A stretch of DNA of 64,000 nt from Chlorobiales bacterium Clorobi_01. GTDB taxonomy: Bacteria > Bacteroidota > Chlorobiia > Chlorobiales > Chlorobiaceae. The position numbers and the translations under genes are program-made. Location: positions 19,567-83,566 of the forward strand of contig LUZT01000016.1 in NCBI GenBank assembly GCA_001602925.1. The letters run 5' to 3'. The notes beneath the pieces were generated by a model. It searched no databases, was not told the DNA's origin, and saw only the letters and a list, made by a program, of their open reading frames with translations. Shown piece after piece: positions 47,713-54,970 of this stretch (its first letter is position 1; each line of letters begins with the position of its first letter).

Positions 47713-49005
47713 TCAACCCCAGGTGTCCTGTGAAATATTGTGATACCACTGGAGCGCCTGCTCGGCCTCTCCGGCCAGTTGAGCGGTTGTCGCCTCCATC
47801 GAGGTCAGATGCACGGTATCGGGATTGTCCTTGATCCCCTCGGGGCTCTGGATGTAGCCACCTGCGACAGAGATCGCGTAACCGGGAGCGAGCAGGCTGT
47901 AGCAGAGACTGGCCAGATCATGCTCACCGGCATTGCCGCCACCGAACGAAGCAACCAGCCACGCGGCAAGCGCCTTGGCCTGGGTATTGGCCGCCGTTCC
48001 CGATTTGGGCATCGTTCCGACCAGTGCCGCATCACCGATGACATGAATACCAGGATGCTGAAGCGATTCGAAATTCGCAGGATTGACCGGGCACCATCCG
48101 GAAGCGTCGGCGAGTCCGGTTTCAACGGCAATGCGACCCGCCTTCTGGGGAGGAATAACGTTGATCACGCCACCCTTTTCATCACCGAACTCGGTCGCAA
48201 CAGTCATCTTCGCAGGATCGAGACGCTCAACCTTTCCGCCTGCGGAGGCCGATCGCCACTCGATCTTTCCGCGATAGAGCCGATCCCAGCCAAGCATGAA
48301 CAGATCCTGCTTGGTAAAAACCTCCTTGTCGTCGAGAATGATGACTTTCGATTTCGGCTTGCTCTTTTTCAGATAGTGCGCAATGAGGCTTGCCCGCTCG
48401 TAGGGCGCAGCCGGGCAGCGGAAGGGGTTTTTCGGCGCGCAGATGATCACGTTTTCCCCATCCTTCATGCCGAGGAGCTGCCTGCGCAACAGAAGCGTCT
48501 GCGGCCCGGCCTCCCAGGCATAAGGCATGCTCGATTCGGCTGCCTCCCGGCTGTAGCCTTCGATGGCATCCCAGATAAAATCGACACCCGGCGAAACCAC
48601 CAGACGGTCGTACGAAAGCATGCGTCCGCCCTTCAGCTTCACGGTTTTCTTCACCGGATCGATAACTGTTGCCATCTCCTGCACGACCTCCACGCCATAA
48701 CGGCTCCGCAAAGCAGTATAGGTATGGGCAGTATTCTGCATCGAAAAAAGACCGCCGATCACCCAGTTGCTCATCGGGCAGGTATGAAAAACCTTTTTGG
48801 GCTCGACAAGGGTCACCGAAATCGATGGATCAAGCTGCCTGAGATAGCGCGCAACCGTAGCCCCTCCAAAACCACCACCGATCACCACGACGTGAGCCTT
48901 CGGAGCAGATGCCATCAGAGGCCCCCCGGACATCAGCAATGATGAACCGGCAAGACCGGAAATCAGCAGCCTGTTGAAAGTCCTGCGAGAAATCGTATTT
49001 CCCAT
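47713..49005 (-). CDS. soxF2: Sulfide dehydrogenase flavoprotein-like SoxF (FccB family)
   Basis: About 430 residues. The ATG at 49005 is preferred over a TTG at 49014. It has a Tat signal (TISRRTFNRLLISGLAGSS) and FAD-binding VVVIGGGFGGATVARYLRQL. Cys residues at FHTCPMSNWVIGG and FRCPAAPYERAS correspond to redox-active Cys of flavocytochrome c sulfide dehydrogenase. The flavocytochrome partner (FccA) is not next to it, so SoxXA or another cytochrome may accept the electrons. First gene of the sox cluster on the minus strand. Confidence 0.9.
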   Translation of the reverse strand: MGNTISRRTFNRLLISGLAGSSLLMSGGPLMASAPKAHVVVIGGGFGGATVARYLRQLDPSISVTLVEPKKVFHTCPMSNWVIGGLFSMQNTAHTYTALRSRYGVEVVQEMATVIDPVKKTVKLKGGRMLSYDRLVVSPGVDFIWDAIEGYSREAAESSMPYAWEAGPQTLLLRRQLLGMKDGENVIICAPKNPFRCPAAPYERASLIAHYLKKSKPKSKVIILDDKEVFTKQDLFMLGWDRLYRGKIEWRSASAGGKVERLDPAKMTVATEFGDEKGGVINVIPPQKAGRIAVETGLADASGWCPVNPANFESLQHPGIHVIGDAALVGTMPKSGTAANTQAKALAAWLVASFGGGNAGEHDLASLCYSLLAPGYAISVAGGYIQSPEGIKDNPDTVHLTSMEATTAQLAGEAEQALQWYHNISQDTWG

Positions 49006-49363
49006 AAGTTTCAAATAGAGATTTACCGTTGAATGCAGAAATCGGGAAAAAGCATTATCCGCCAGAACTAATCGAAAACTATTGAGCAGATGAATGGCAA
49101 AGCATCAAAAAGCAAGAGGTATTATATGCTTATGTAGTTATATAAGAAAAACCGAGTACTTATGCAAGACTAGACCGCTTTTTTACGCTCGCATAAATAC
49201 ATCAAAGACAAAAAATCAGGAGAAAAGTAAGCGACTACCGCAATGCTGAATAAGGAAGGGACCATCAAAAGGATTTTATTCAAGATAAAAAGTTTTGACG
49301 TAATACTGATGAAGCCGCCTGCATCAAGAGATACCGGTCATTCGCTATACTTAACAAGTAATT
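49006..49363. other. Upstream region of the sox cluster
   Basis: A 358-base spacer that should hold the sox promoter. It is AT-rich, with a TTATAT / ATATAA inverted repeat (49122-49145). No Shine-Dalgarno precedes the soxF2 ATG closely. Confidence 0.5.
49122..49145. promoter_or_regulatory. Inverted repeat in the sox upstream region
   Basis: TTATAT (49122-49127) and ATATAA (49140-49145) are 6-bp perfect arms, 12 bases apart, about 117 bases upstream of the soxF2 start. It could bind a dimeric regulator, but AT-rich 6-mers pair by chance often. Confidence 0.2.
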
Positions 49364-49843
49364 ATGGTTGACGCTCTTCGGAACCAGCTCGCCTCCAGGG
49401 CTTCCATGATCGAAGCGGGAATCCGGTGTGTCCATTCACTGATGATGGATGAAGACGACATCCGGTCCCGGTACAGCAATGACAAAACCGATATTGGAGA
49501 ACACCTGGCAAGCGTCATCAGAACCCTGTCGGCATCCCTGCCGCTCAACCGGAAGCTTCGGGCGCCTCTCCATCGGGTCGAGCAGCGAACCGCACAGTTC
49601 CGGATCCTCGAAATCGCCTTCAAGGACAGCCTGTATCTGCTCGGCATCGATCCGCAGGCACAGGGCTTCGCGCTCTCACATGAAAACGGTTTAATTCCGA
49701 TCGTATACTGTCACTGGAATCAGCCGACAGACTTTGCCGACTATGCCCGTGACTCTCCCCTGACCAGCAGGAGCGGGATGTCGATTTTGTTACGCAAGGC
49801 GCGGGAAACGCTGCCGAAAAGCAGGCGACCAAACAGGCTGTGA
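49364..49843 (+). CDS. Hypothetical protein, end overlapping the usp gene
   Basis: A 159-residue frame, MVDALRNQLASRASMIEAGI... Residues 1-130 look like a natural soluble protein (helical, balanced charge, e.g. HLASVIRTLSASLPLNRKLR and LEIAFKDSLYLLGIDPQAQG). The last 35 residues (RSGMSILLRKARETLPKSRR) run over the antisense of the usp 3' end and resemble shadow coding, suggesting the original stop near 49740 was lost. No family recognised. Weak Shine-Dalgarno. Confidence 0.5.
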   Translation: MVDALRNQLASRASMIEAGIRCVHSLMMDEDDIRSRYSNDKTDIGEHLASVIRTLSASLPLNRKLRAPLHRVEQRTAQFRILEIAFKDSLYLLGIDPQAQGFALSHENGLIPIVYCHWNQPTDFADYARDSPLTSRSGMSILLRKARETLPKSRRPNRL

Positions 49844-50157
49844 CCGTGTGCCGCCATCGCGAGCAGGTCGTAACGGCGCTCTTCGATCTCCTTCAGAATC
49901 TCCCGGTCGGGTTCCCCGCTCCGGATGAGCACTTCGGCCTCGATACCCTGTTGTTGCATCGCGGCCCGATAACGCTCGAGAAACTCCCCTGCCTGCTCCC
50001 GAAGCGCGCGTTCCTGATCGATGGTGTGAGAGTGCACCACATGCAACAGATGCACGCGCGATCCCAGCGGCGCGGCAAGAGCCGAGACCTGTTCGATCAG
50101 CGCGTCGTCGGCCCCGGAACCATCGATCGCCACCAGTATGTTTTGGTATGCCTTCAT
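49741..50157 (-). CDS. Universal stress protein (UspA family)
   Basis: A 138-residue Rossmann-like Usp domain. N-terminal YQNILVAIDGSGADDALIEQ, then VHLLHVVHSHTID; the nucleotide-binding end MAAHGHSLFGRLLFGSVSRAL (G-x-x-G-x(9)-G-S type), with NKIDIPLLLVRGE closing. It lies one base past the mntH-like stop and is co-transcribed with that transporter, a pairing often seen between Usp proteins and transporters. Confidence 0.93.
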   Translation of the reverse strand: MKAYQNILVAIDGSGADDALIEQVSALAAPLGSRVHLLHVVHSHTIDQERALREQAGEFLERYRAAMQQQGIEAEVLIRSGEPDREILKEIEERRYDLLAMAAHGHSLFGRLLFGSVSRALRNKIDIPLLLVRGESRA

Positions 50158-50158
50158 A

Positions 50159-51418
50159 TCATGAGTCTCCGGTCACTGTGGTATAGAGCAGATAGAGATT
50201 GAGCGCAACGACCACCATGGTAATCAGCACCGCCGCAACGAATTCGACGCCGCGGCTCCTGAACACCCCCATCACCTTTTCACGCCGGCAGAGCACCAGC
50301 AGCGGCAAAAGCGTGAAGGGCAGTTGAAGGCTCAGCACCACCTGGCTGAAAATCAGGATTTTGTAGGTATCGACGTTGAACAGAATGATGATAAAGGAAG
50401 GTATGGCGGTCAGGAACACCGACACGCGCCAGAGCAGGCTCTCCGGGTCTTCGGGCTTGCCGAGAAAGCCGGTGATGACGTTGGCCTCGGCCATCGAGGA
50501 GGTGATTGACGAACCGACTCCCGCGAACACAAGCGCGATGGCGAAGAGCAACCCCGCCAGCGGCCCGGCCAGCGGCCTGAGCGTCGCGGATGCCTGCTCG
50601 ATGCTCTCGACCCGCACGCCATGCTGGTGAAACACGGCAGCGGCGACAACGATCATCGCTGAATTGACCACCCAGCCAAGCGTCATGGCAAAAAGAGTAT
50701 CGGCTTTTTCGTAGCGAAGCAGCTCTTTTTTCTCATCATCGGTCATCCCCCATTTCCGGCTGTGAATGACGTTGGAGTGCAGAAAAACGTTGTGCGGCAT
50801 GACCACTGCACCAAGAATGGCAATGGCGACGTAGATACTCTCACGTCCCAGCACAGGCGTGACCGTGGCGGGCAGCACTTCATGCCAGGCAGGCCGGACA
50901 ATCCAGAGTTCGGCGAGATAGCAGAGCGCGATGATGCCGAGAAAGCCGACGATAATGGTCTCGATGCGATGGTAGCGCTGGCTGACCACGAGGAACACTT
51001 CGAGCACCACGGTCAGAAGCGCCCCCGCCCAGAGCGGCATCCCGAACAGGAGACTGAAGCCGATGCCACCGCCAACCAGCTCGGCCACGTCGGTGGCAAC
51101 GCAGGCGGCAACAATCGTAAAGCCAAGAAACGATGAAACCGGCGCAGGAAAATGGTCTCGAATATTGACCGCCAGCGACTTGCCCGTGGCGATGCCAAGC
51201 CGCGCGGCCATGTGCTGGATGACGATCAGAATCAGCGTGCTGAGCGTGATCACCCAGAGCAGTTCGTAACCGAACCGCGCACCCCCTTCGATATTGGTGG
51301 CCCAGTTGCCGGGATCGATGAATCCAACCGTCACCAGAAATCCCGGTCCGAGAAATCCCAGAAGCTTTTTGAGAGAAAGCCAGCGGGATTGTATCAATTT
51401 CGAAAATGAAACTGCCAT
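50159..51418 (-). CDS. Nramp-family divalent metal transporter (MntH-like)
   Basis: A 419-residue inner-membrane transporter for Mn2+/Fe2+ with proton symport. About 11 hydrophobic segments. The metal-site motifs are VGFIDPGNWATNIEGGARFG (DPGN) and AVVMPHNVFLHSNVIHSRK (MPHN, helix 6). Full length for MntH. Metal specificity is not settled by sequence. The usp gene follows by one base. Confidence 0.92.
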   Translation of the reverse strand: MAVSFSKLIQSRWLSLKKLLGFLGPGFLVTVGFIDPGNWATNIEGGARFGYELLWVITLSTLILIVIQHMAARLGIATGKSLAVNIRDHFPAPVSSFLGFTIVAACVATDVAELVGGGIGFSLLFGMPLWAGALLTVVLEVFLVVSQRYHRIETIIVGFLGIIALCYLAELWIVRPAWHEVLPATVTPVLGRESIYVAIAILGAVVMPHNVFLHSNVIHSRKWGMTDDEKKELLRYEKADTLFAMTLGWVVNSAMIVVAAAVFHQHGVRVESIEQASATLRPLAGPLAGLLFAIALVFAGVGSSITSSMAEANVITGFLGKPEDPESLLWRVSVFLTAIPSFIIILFNVDTYKILIFSQVVLSLQLPFTLLPLLVLCRREKVMGVFRSRGVEFVAAVLITMVVVALNLYLLYTTVTGDS

Positions 51419-51590
51419 AATCGAGGATTGAGGAAATTCCTTGCCGGTGAGGGGGTACCGCGATTTCAGTTCGCGTCACCCGGCGTCAGGAACATCAGAA
51501 GAGATCAATCGCAGCCTTAACGGTCACCATCCAGAAAGGCTGACACACACCAAAACCGTCGCGATCAACGGTAGCACGGGAAAAAAGCGT

Positions 51591-51827
51591 CTACCGATAG
51601 CTTCCCGGCTCATCCGGCGGCATGGTTTGCCAGCTCTCATCACCCCCATTTGCAGGATCGGAAGAGGGCTGCTGTGCCGATGCCCTGCGTTCCTGCATCA
51701 TGGCGTCGAAAGCAAAGAATCCGGCACCCGCGATAAGAAGACCCGGTATGCCGCAGGCAACCATCGATACTCCGAGCGGAGGCAGAAGTAACGCGCCTCC
51801 CGTAACAGCAGCAGCTTCTTTTAACAT
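51591..51827 (-). CDS. Small membrane-associated protein, unknown
   Basis: A 78-residue protein. The first half is hydrophobic and Gly-rich (AVTGGALLLPPLGVSMVACG, then GLLIAGAGFFAFDAM), likely one or two membrane segments. The tail (QERRASAQQPSSDPANGG...) is polar. TGGAGTTGTC supplies a ribosome site. No family recognised. Confidence 0.6.
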   Translation of the reverse strand: MLKEAAAVTGGALLLPPLGVSMVACGIPGLLIAGAGFFAFDAMMQERRASAQQPSSDPANGGDESWQTMPPDEPGSYR

Positions 51828-51963
51828 GACAACTCCATTGATTCACAATGACAATCTTCTGTACAAGAAATAAAGTTCAATATAATGACCCATACGCATC
51901 TTTGCAGCATTCCGGACAACAAATGTCCGCAAACATGGCAACCCGGGCAATCCGCGAAAGCTC

Positions 51964-52115
51964 ATGAACAAACCTGACCTCTCCTCGTACAAACGCACCG
52001 TCTTCTTCACCGGAGCAGGCATGTCAGCCGAAAGCGGCGTAGCCACCTACCGCGGCAAAGGCGGTGGAGCCAGTACGACTTCGAGGAGACCTGTCAAAAG
52101 GTAAACCGGAAAAGA
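51964..52115 (+). pseudogene. Sirtuin (Sir2) N-terminal fragment, frameshifted and truncated
   Basis: Starting at ATG 51964, the frame reads MNKPDLSSYKRTVFFTGAGM then SAESGVATYRGKGG: the NAD-binding GAG(M/I)SxxSGVxxYRG opening of Sir2 deacylases. It then loses sense and stops at 52102-52104. Shifting one frame at 52065 restores the sirtuin sequence W-S-Q-Y-D-F-E-E-T-C-Q-K-V before it ends by about 52105. The other some 190 residues of a sirtuin, including catalytic His, are absent. So it is a decayed remnant. The K+ channel gene follows 95 bases on. Confidence 0.8.
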
Positions 52116-52198
52116 GTATTGTATATTTTTCACTGACCATCACTGCGGCCTCCCGGAGACAACCCGTTTTTCCCGAAACATGAAACCCCGGCCAGAAC

Positions 52199-53026
52199 AT
52201 GACTTCACGAAAGAGCCTGCGGCAGCAGCTGCACCATATCATTTTCGATTACGATACGATCCCGGCCAAAGCCTTCGATCTCGTGCTGATCGCAGCGATC
52301 TTCATGAGCGTCACCGTGGTGATGCTCGACACGGTCAGGTCGATTCACGACGCCTGGGGACCGCTGCTCTACGGGCTTGAATGGTTCTTCACCATCCTCT
52401 TCACCATCGAATATCTCATCCGGCTCTACGCAACGGAATCGCGGGGACGTTATGCGGTCAGTTTTTACGGGGTTATCGACCTTCTGGCCATTCTGCCAAC
52501 CTATTTCAGCATCTTTGTTCCGGGAACCCAGTACCTGCTGGTCATCCGCTTTTTCCGGGTGCTGCGGATATTCCGGCTTCTGAAACTGGTCAAGTTTGTC
52601 AAGGAGGCCGAATTCGTCAAGGCGTCGCTCATGGCTTCGGGCCGCAAAATTGTCTTTTTCCTCTTCTTCGTGCTCGTCACGGTCAGCATCATCGGCGCGC
52701 TCATCTACCTCATCGAAGGCGAGGAGAACGGATTCACCAGCATTCCGAAAGGGGTCTACTGGGCGATCGTCACCATCACCACGGTCGGCTATGGCGACAT
52801 CTATCCACAAACCGTGCTTGGCCGAACCCTCGCCGCCCTGCTCATGATTATCGGTTACAGCATCATCGCCGTGCCGACGGGCATCGTCAGCGCCGAAATG
52901 GCTGCCATGCACGAGAAGATGGAGTCAGAGCGCAAGCACTCCGACTCGTGCTGCCAGAGCATCGAGCACGACGCCGACGCCCGGTTCTGCAAAATCTGCG
53001 GCCGGGCACTGAACCGCCCGGCATAA
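52199..53026 (+). CDS. Voltage-gated-type potassium channel with C-terminal zinc ribbon
   Basis: A 275-residue membrane protein with six segments. S4 region IRFFRVLRIFRLLKLVKF has basic residues every third position. The pore helix and selectivity filter read TITTVGYGDIYP. After S6 (LAALLMIIGYSIIAVPTGIV), a cytoplasmic tail ends DSCCQSIEHDADARFCKICG, two Cys pairs of a zinc-ribbon type (CC...CxxC). Some bacterial Kv channels carry this kind of tail. Expected to pass K+ depending on membrane voltage. Confidence 0.92.
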   Translation: MTSRKSLRQQLHHIIFDYDTIPAKAFDLVLIAAIFMSVTVVMLDTVRSIHDAWGPLLYGLEWFFTILFTIEYLIRLYATESRGRYAVSFYGVIDLLAILPTYFSIFVPGTQYLLVIRFFRVLRIFRLLKLVKFVKEAEFVKASLMASGRKIVFFLFFVLVTVSIIGALIYLIEGEENGFTSIPKGVYWAIVTITTVGYGDIYPQTVLGRTLAALLMIIGYSIIAVPTGIVSAEMAAMHEKMESERKHSDSCCQSIEHDADARFCKICGRALNRPA

Positions 53027-53051
53027 CCTGTCAGCAGCCCGGCAGAGCCTT

Positions 53052-53585
53052 TCAGCCTTCGCTGTTCCGGTCGTGGAAGAGCACTTCGGCTTTGGCCTCT
53101 TCCCAGATGCCGCCGTATTTGAGCTTTTCGGTATCGGTAAAGCGGATGGCTCCCGCGAGGAACCAGGTAGAGGAGTGTTTCTCCAGGTCGTCGCCTTCGC
53201 TGACACCCATCGGCTTCAGGCCGCTCACCTTGCCATTCTCGCCGCGGATCACCTTCCAGTGGCCCATAATGTAGTGCTCCGCATCGGCGGCCACCACATC
53301 GAGCACCTCCTCGATTTCGCCCATGTCACTGTCGCCCCGCAGCGCCAGACCACCATAGGCATAGACTGCCGAATGGTGCTCGTCGAGGATGTAACGCAGA
53401 TATTTGTTGCGCACCAGCGGCGGCAGCGTCAATCCATCGATGAGGTAGATGAACTGTTTGCCATCGGCAGAAATCCCCGAAATCGAGCGCGGCAACACGC
53501 CATCCTCTTCGGCGACGCTGAAATACCACTCCGTGTACTCCTCGAACAGATCGCGGAGCAGCTCCTTTGAATCAACTGATTGCAT
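53052..53585 (-). CDS. Hypothetical protein
   Basis: A 177-residue soluble acidic protein, MQSVDSKELLRDLFEEYTEW..., then DGKQFIYLIDGLTLPPLVRN and YLRYILDEHHSAVYAYGG. The pattern ALRGDSDMGEIEEVLDVVAAD and VIRGENGKV suggest an alpha/beta fold. No known family recognised. The stop lies beyond the K+ channel's end (convergent) and it follows yjdM by 3 bases, so they form one operon. Confidence 0.75.
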   Translation of the reverse strand: MQSVDSKELLRDLFEEYTEWYFSVAEEDGVLPRSISGISADGKQFIYLIDGLTLPPLVRNKYLRYILDEHHSAVYAYGGLALRGDSDMGEIEEVLDVVAADAEHYIMGHWKVIRGENGKVSGLKPMGVSEGDDLEKHSSTWFLAGAIRFTDTEKLKYGGIWEEAKAEVLFHDRNSEG

Positions 53586-53588
53586 GGT

Positions 53589-53927
53589 TCACCCCTTCCG
53601 GACAAATTCCGATTTGAGTTGCATCGCGCCGAAGCCATCGATCTTGCAGTCGATGTCGTGATCGCCCTCGACGAGACGGATATTCTTCACCTTCGTTCCC
53701 CCCTTGAGCACCGACGATGCGCCGCGCACCTTGAGATCCTTGATCACCGTCACGGTGTCGCCATCCTGCAGAATATTACCATTGGCGTCTTTCCAGACGC
53801 GAACCTGCTCGGCGTCGCCCGCCTCCAGATGGCTCCATTCATAGGCGCACTCGGGGCAAACGAGCAGCAGTCCATTTTCATAGGTGTATTCTGAATTGCA
53901 TTTCGGGCAGTTCGGCAGATCGCTCAT
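53589..53927 (-). CDS. YjdM/PhnA family zinc-ribbon protein
   Basis: A 112-residue protein, [33 protein letters not shown]: two CxxC pairs making a zinc ribbon, then the PhnA-type C-terminal domain [32 protein letters not shown]. Typical length. Often annotated as alkylphosphonate utilisation protein PhnA, but this family does not act in phosphonate breakdown. Its real role is unknown. First gene of a two-gene set with the next hypothetical. Confidence 0.93.
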   Translation of the reverse strand: MSDLPNCPKCNSEYTYENGLLLVCPECAYEWSHLEAGDAEQVRVWKDANGNILQDGDTVTVIKDLKVRGASSVLKGGTKVKNIRLVEGDHDIDCKIDGFGAMQLKSEFVRKG

Positions 53928-54130
53928 AAGAGTACTCGTTCTAAAATTCAGGCAAGCAAGAAATTATGGCGACAGTATAACGATTTCCCGCCAGCTTCCC
54001 TGTATTCTCATGGCACAGAAAACGCAACGGCAGCTCATGGACTCTTTGAACATCCGGTGAGCGCCATGTATCTTTTTCTAATTGATTCCCATCCTGAAAA
54101 ATGCCGATCATATTATCGGGAGATGAAACG

Positions 54131-54616
54131 ATGTCAAACGCACACACGGAACTGATCGAGGCCGCGCGAAAGAAGTTCTCGCGCTTCAGAGAGCTGAGTG
54201 AACAGCACGGCGAGGCCGTTGCGTGGGAAATCATGCTCGAAGGATTCCCGGAGATCCAGAAGCAGCGCATGGGTCCATTACTGGCGCTGCCTGCGCTTGC
54301 CGAAGCGTTCCGGCAGGCCATTCCGCAGTTTAACGCCATCGGCATGGAGATGGATGTGGTGGATATTTCCAACCGTGGCACCGACGCCGTGCTGGAAGTC
54401 CAGCGCATCTGTCCGTGGCTGGAGGCGTGCAAGGAGTACGGCTACGACATCCCCTGCCATGTGATCTGCGAACTGGATATGGCGGCCACTCGCCTGGCGT
54501 TCCCCGAAATGAAAGGCGAAATCCTCTGCCGCCAGGCGCTCGGCGCTCCCGTCTGTATCTTCATGTACGAACGAGCGGCAAAAACCTCTACCAGAACCGA
54601 CAGCGCAACCACCTGA
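54131..54616 (+). CDS. Cys-rich hydrolase-like protein (ATC hydrolase-like)
   Basis: A 161-residue protein starting MSNAHTELIEAARKKFSRFR; an in-frame ATG at 54101 would add ten residues. Conserved-looking positions: ICPWLEACKEYGYDIPCHVI then CELDMAATRLAFPE. The pattern Cys-Pro-x-x-x-x-x-Cys, Cys-x-x-x-Cys-x-x-Asp recalls the family of L-2-amino-thiazoline-4-carboxylic acid hydrolase and related small Cys proteins. Tentative. No transport signal. A long hairpin lies 40 bases downstream. Confidence 0.7.
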   Translation: MSNAHTELIEAARKKFSRFRELSEQHGEAVAWEIMLEGFPEIQKQRMGPLLALPALAEAFRQAIPQFNAIGMEMDVVDISNRGTDAVLEVQRICPWLEACKEYGYDIPCHVICELDMAATRLAFPEMKGEILCRQALGAPVCIFMYERAAKTSTRTDSATT

Positions 54617-54970
54617 CACGGGACGCGCCTTCTTCGTTCCGAATTTCAGAAACGCCTGAAGGACAGGATCATGGCACCTTCATCGGGGCAATTGCGATGA
54701 TTCTGTCCTTCAGATAAAGCATTGTTTTTTAAAGCTTTTTACCTCCGCAAAAACAGCCGGAACTCCGGCAAACCGTCTCTGATCTGTAACGGTTGTACTC
54801 CCCTGACCTCGAAGCATCCTTTTTCCCGGAATGGCTTCAGCATGAACCCGCTGCCGCCTACTGCTTCATACTTTTTTAAATCAAGCAAACACTTTGCGTT
54901 GTAAAGTTCTTTGCGTAAAACCAAACAGCAAAGAAATAGGCTCGCTATCTGAAGCGACACGCACAGCATT
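54617..54970. other. Intergenic region with long hairpin
   Basis: 354 bases between the converging ATC-like gene and the RNase gene. It holds the 17-bp hairpin (54656-54713) and a following AT-rich section. A minus-strand frame at 54739-54969 has little protein character. Confidence 0.5.
54656..54713 (+). terminator. Long hairpin with downstream T run
   Basis: CTGAAGGACAGGATCAT (54656-54672) pairs over 17 positions with ATGATTCTGTCCTTCAG (54697-54713), including one G-U pair, around a 24-base loop. A T6 run lies 11 bases past the stem (from 54725). Terminator for the plus-strand gene or a structured RNA element. Confidence 0.6.

Noticed and set aside
54739..54969. 76-codon minus-strand frame after the RNase gene
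   Set aside because: Lies in a spacer with a hairpin, no Shine-Dalgarno and no recognisable family; could be real but not supportable.
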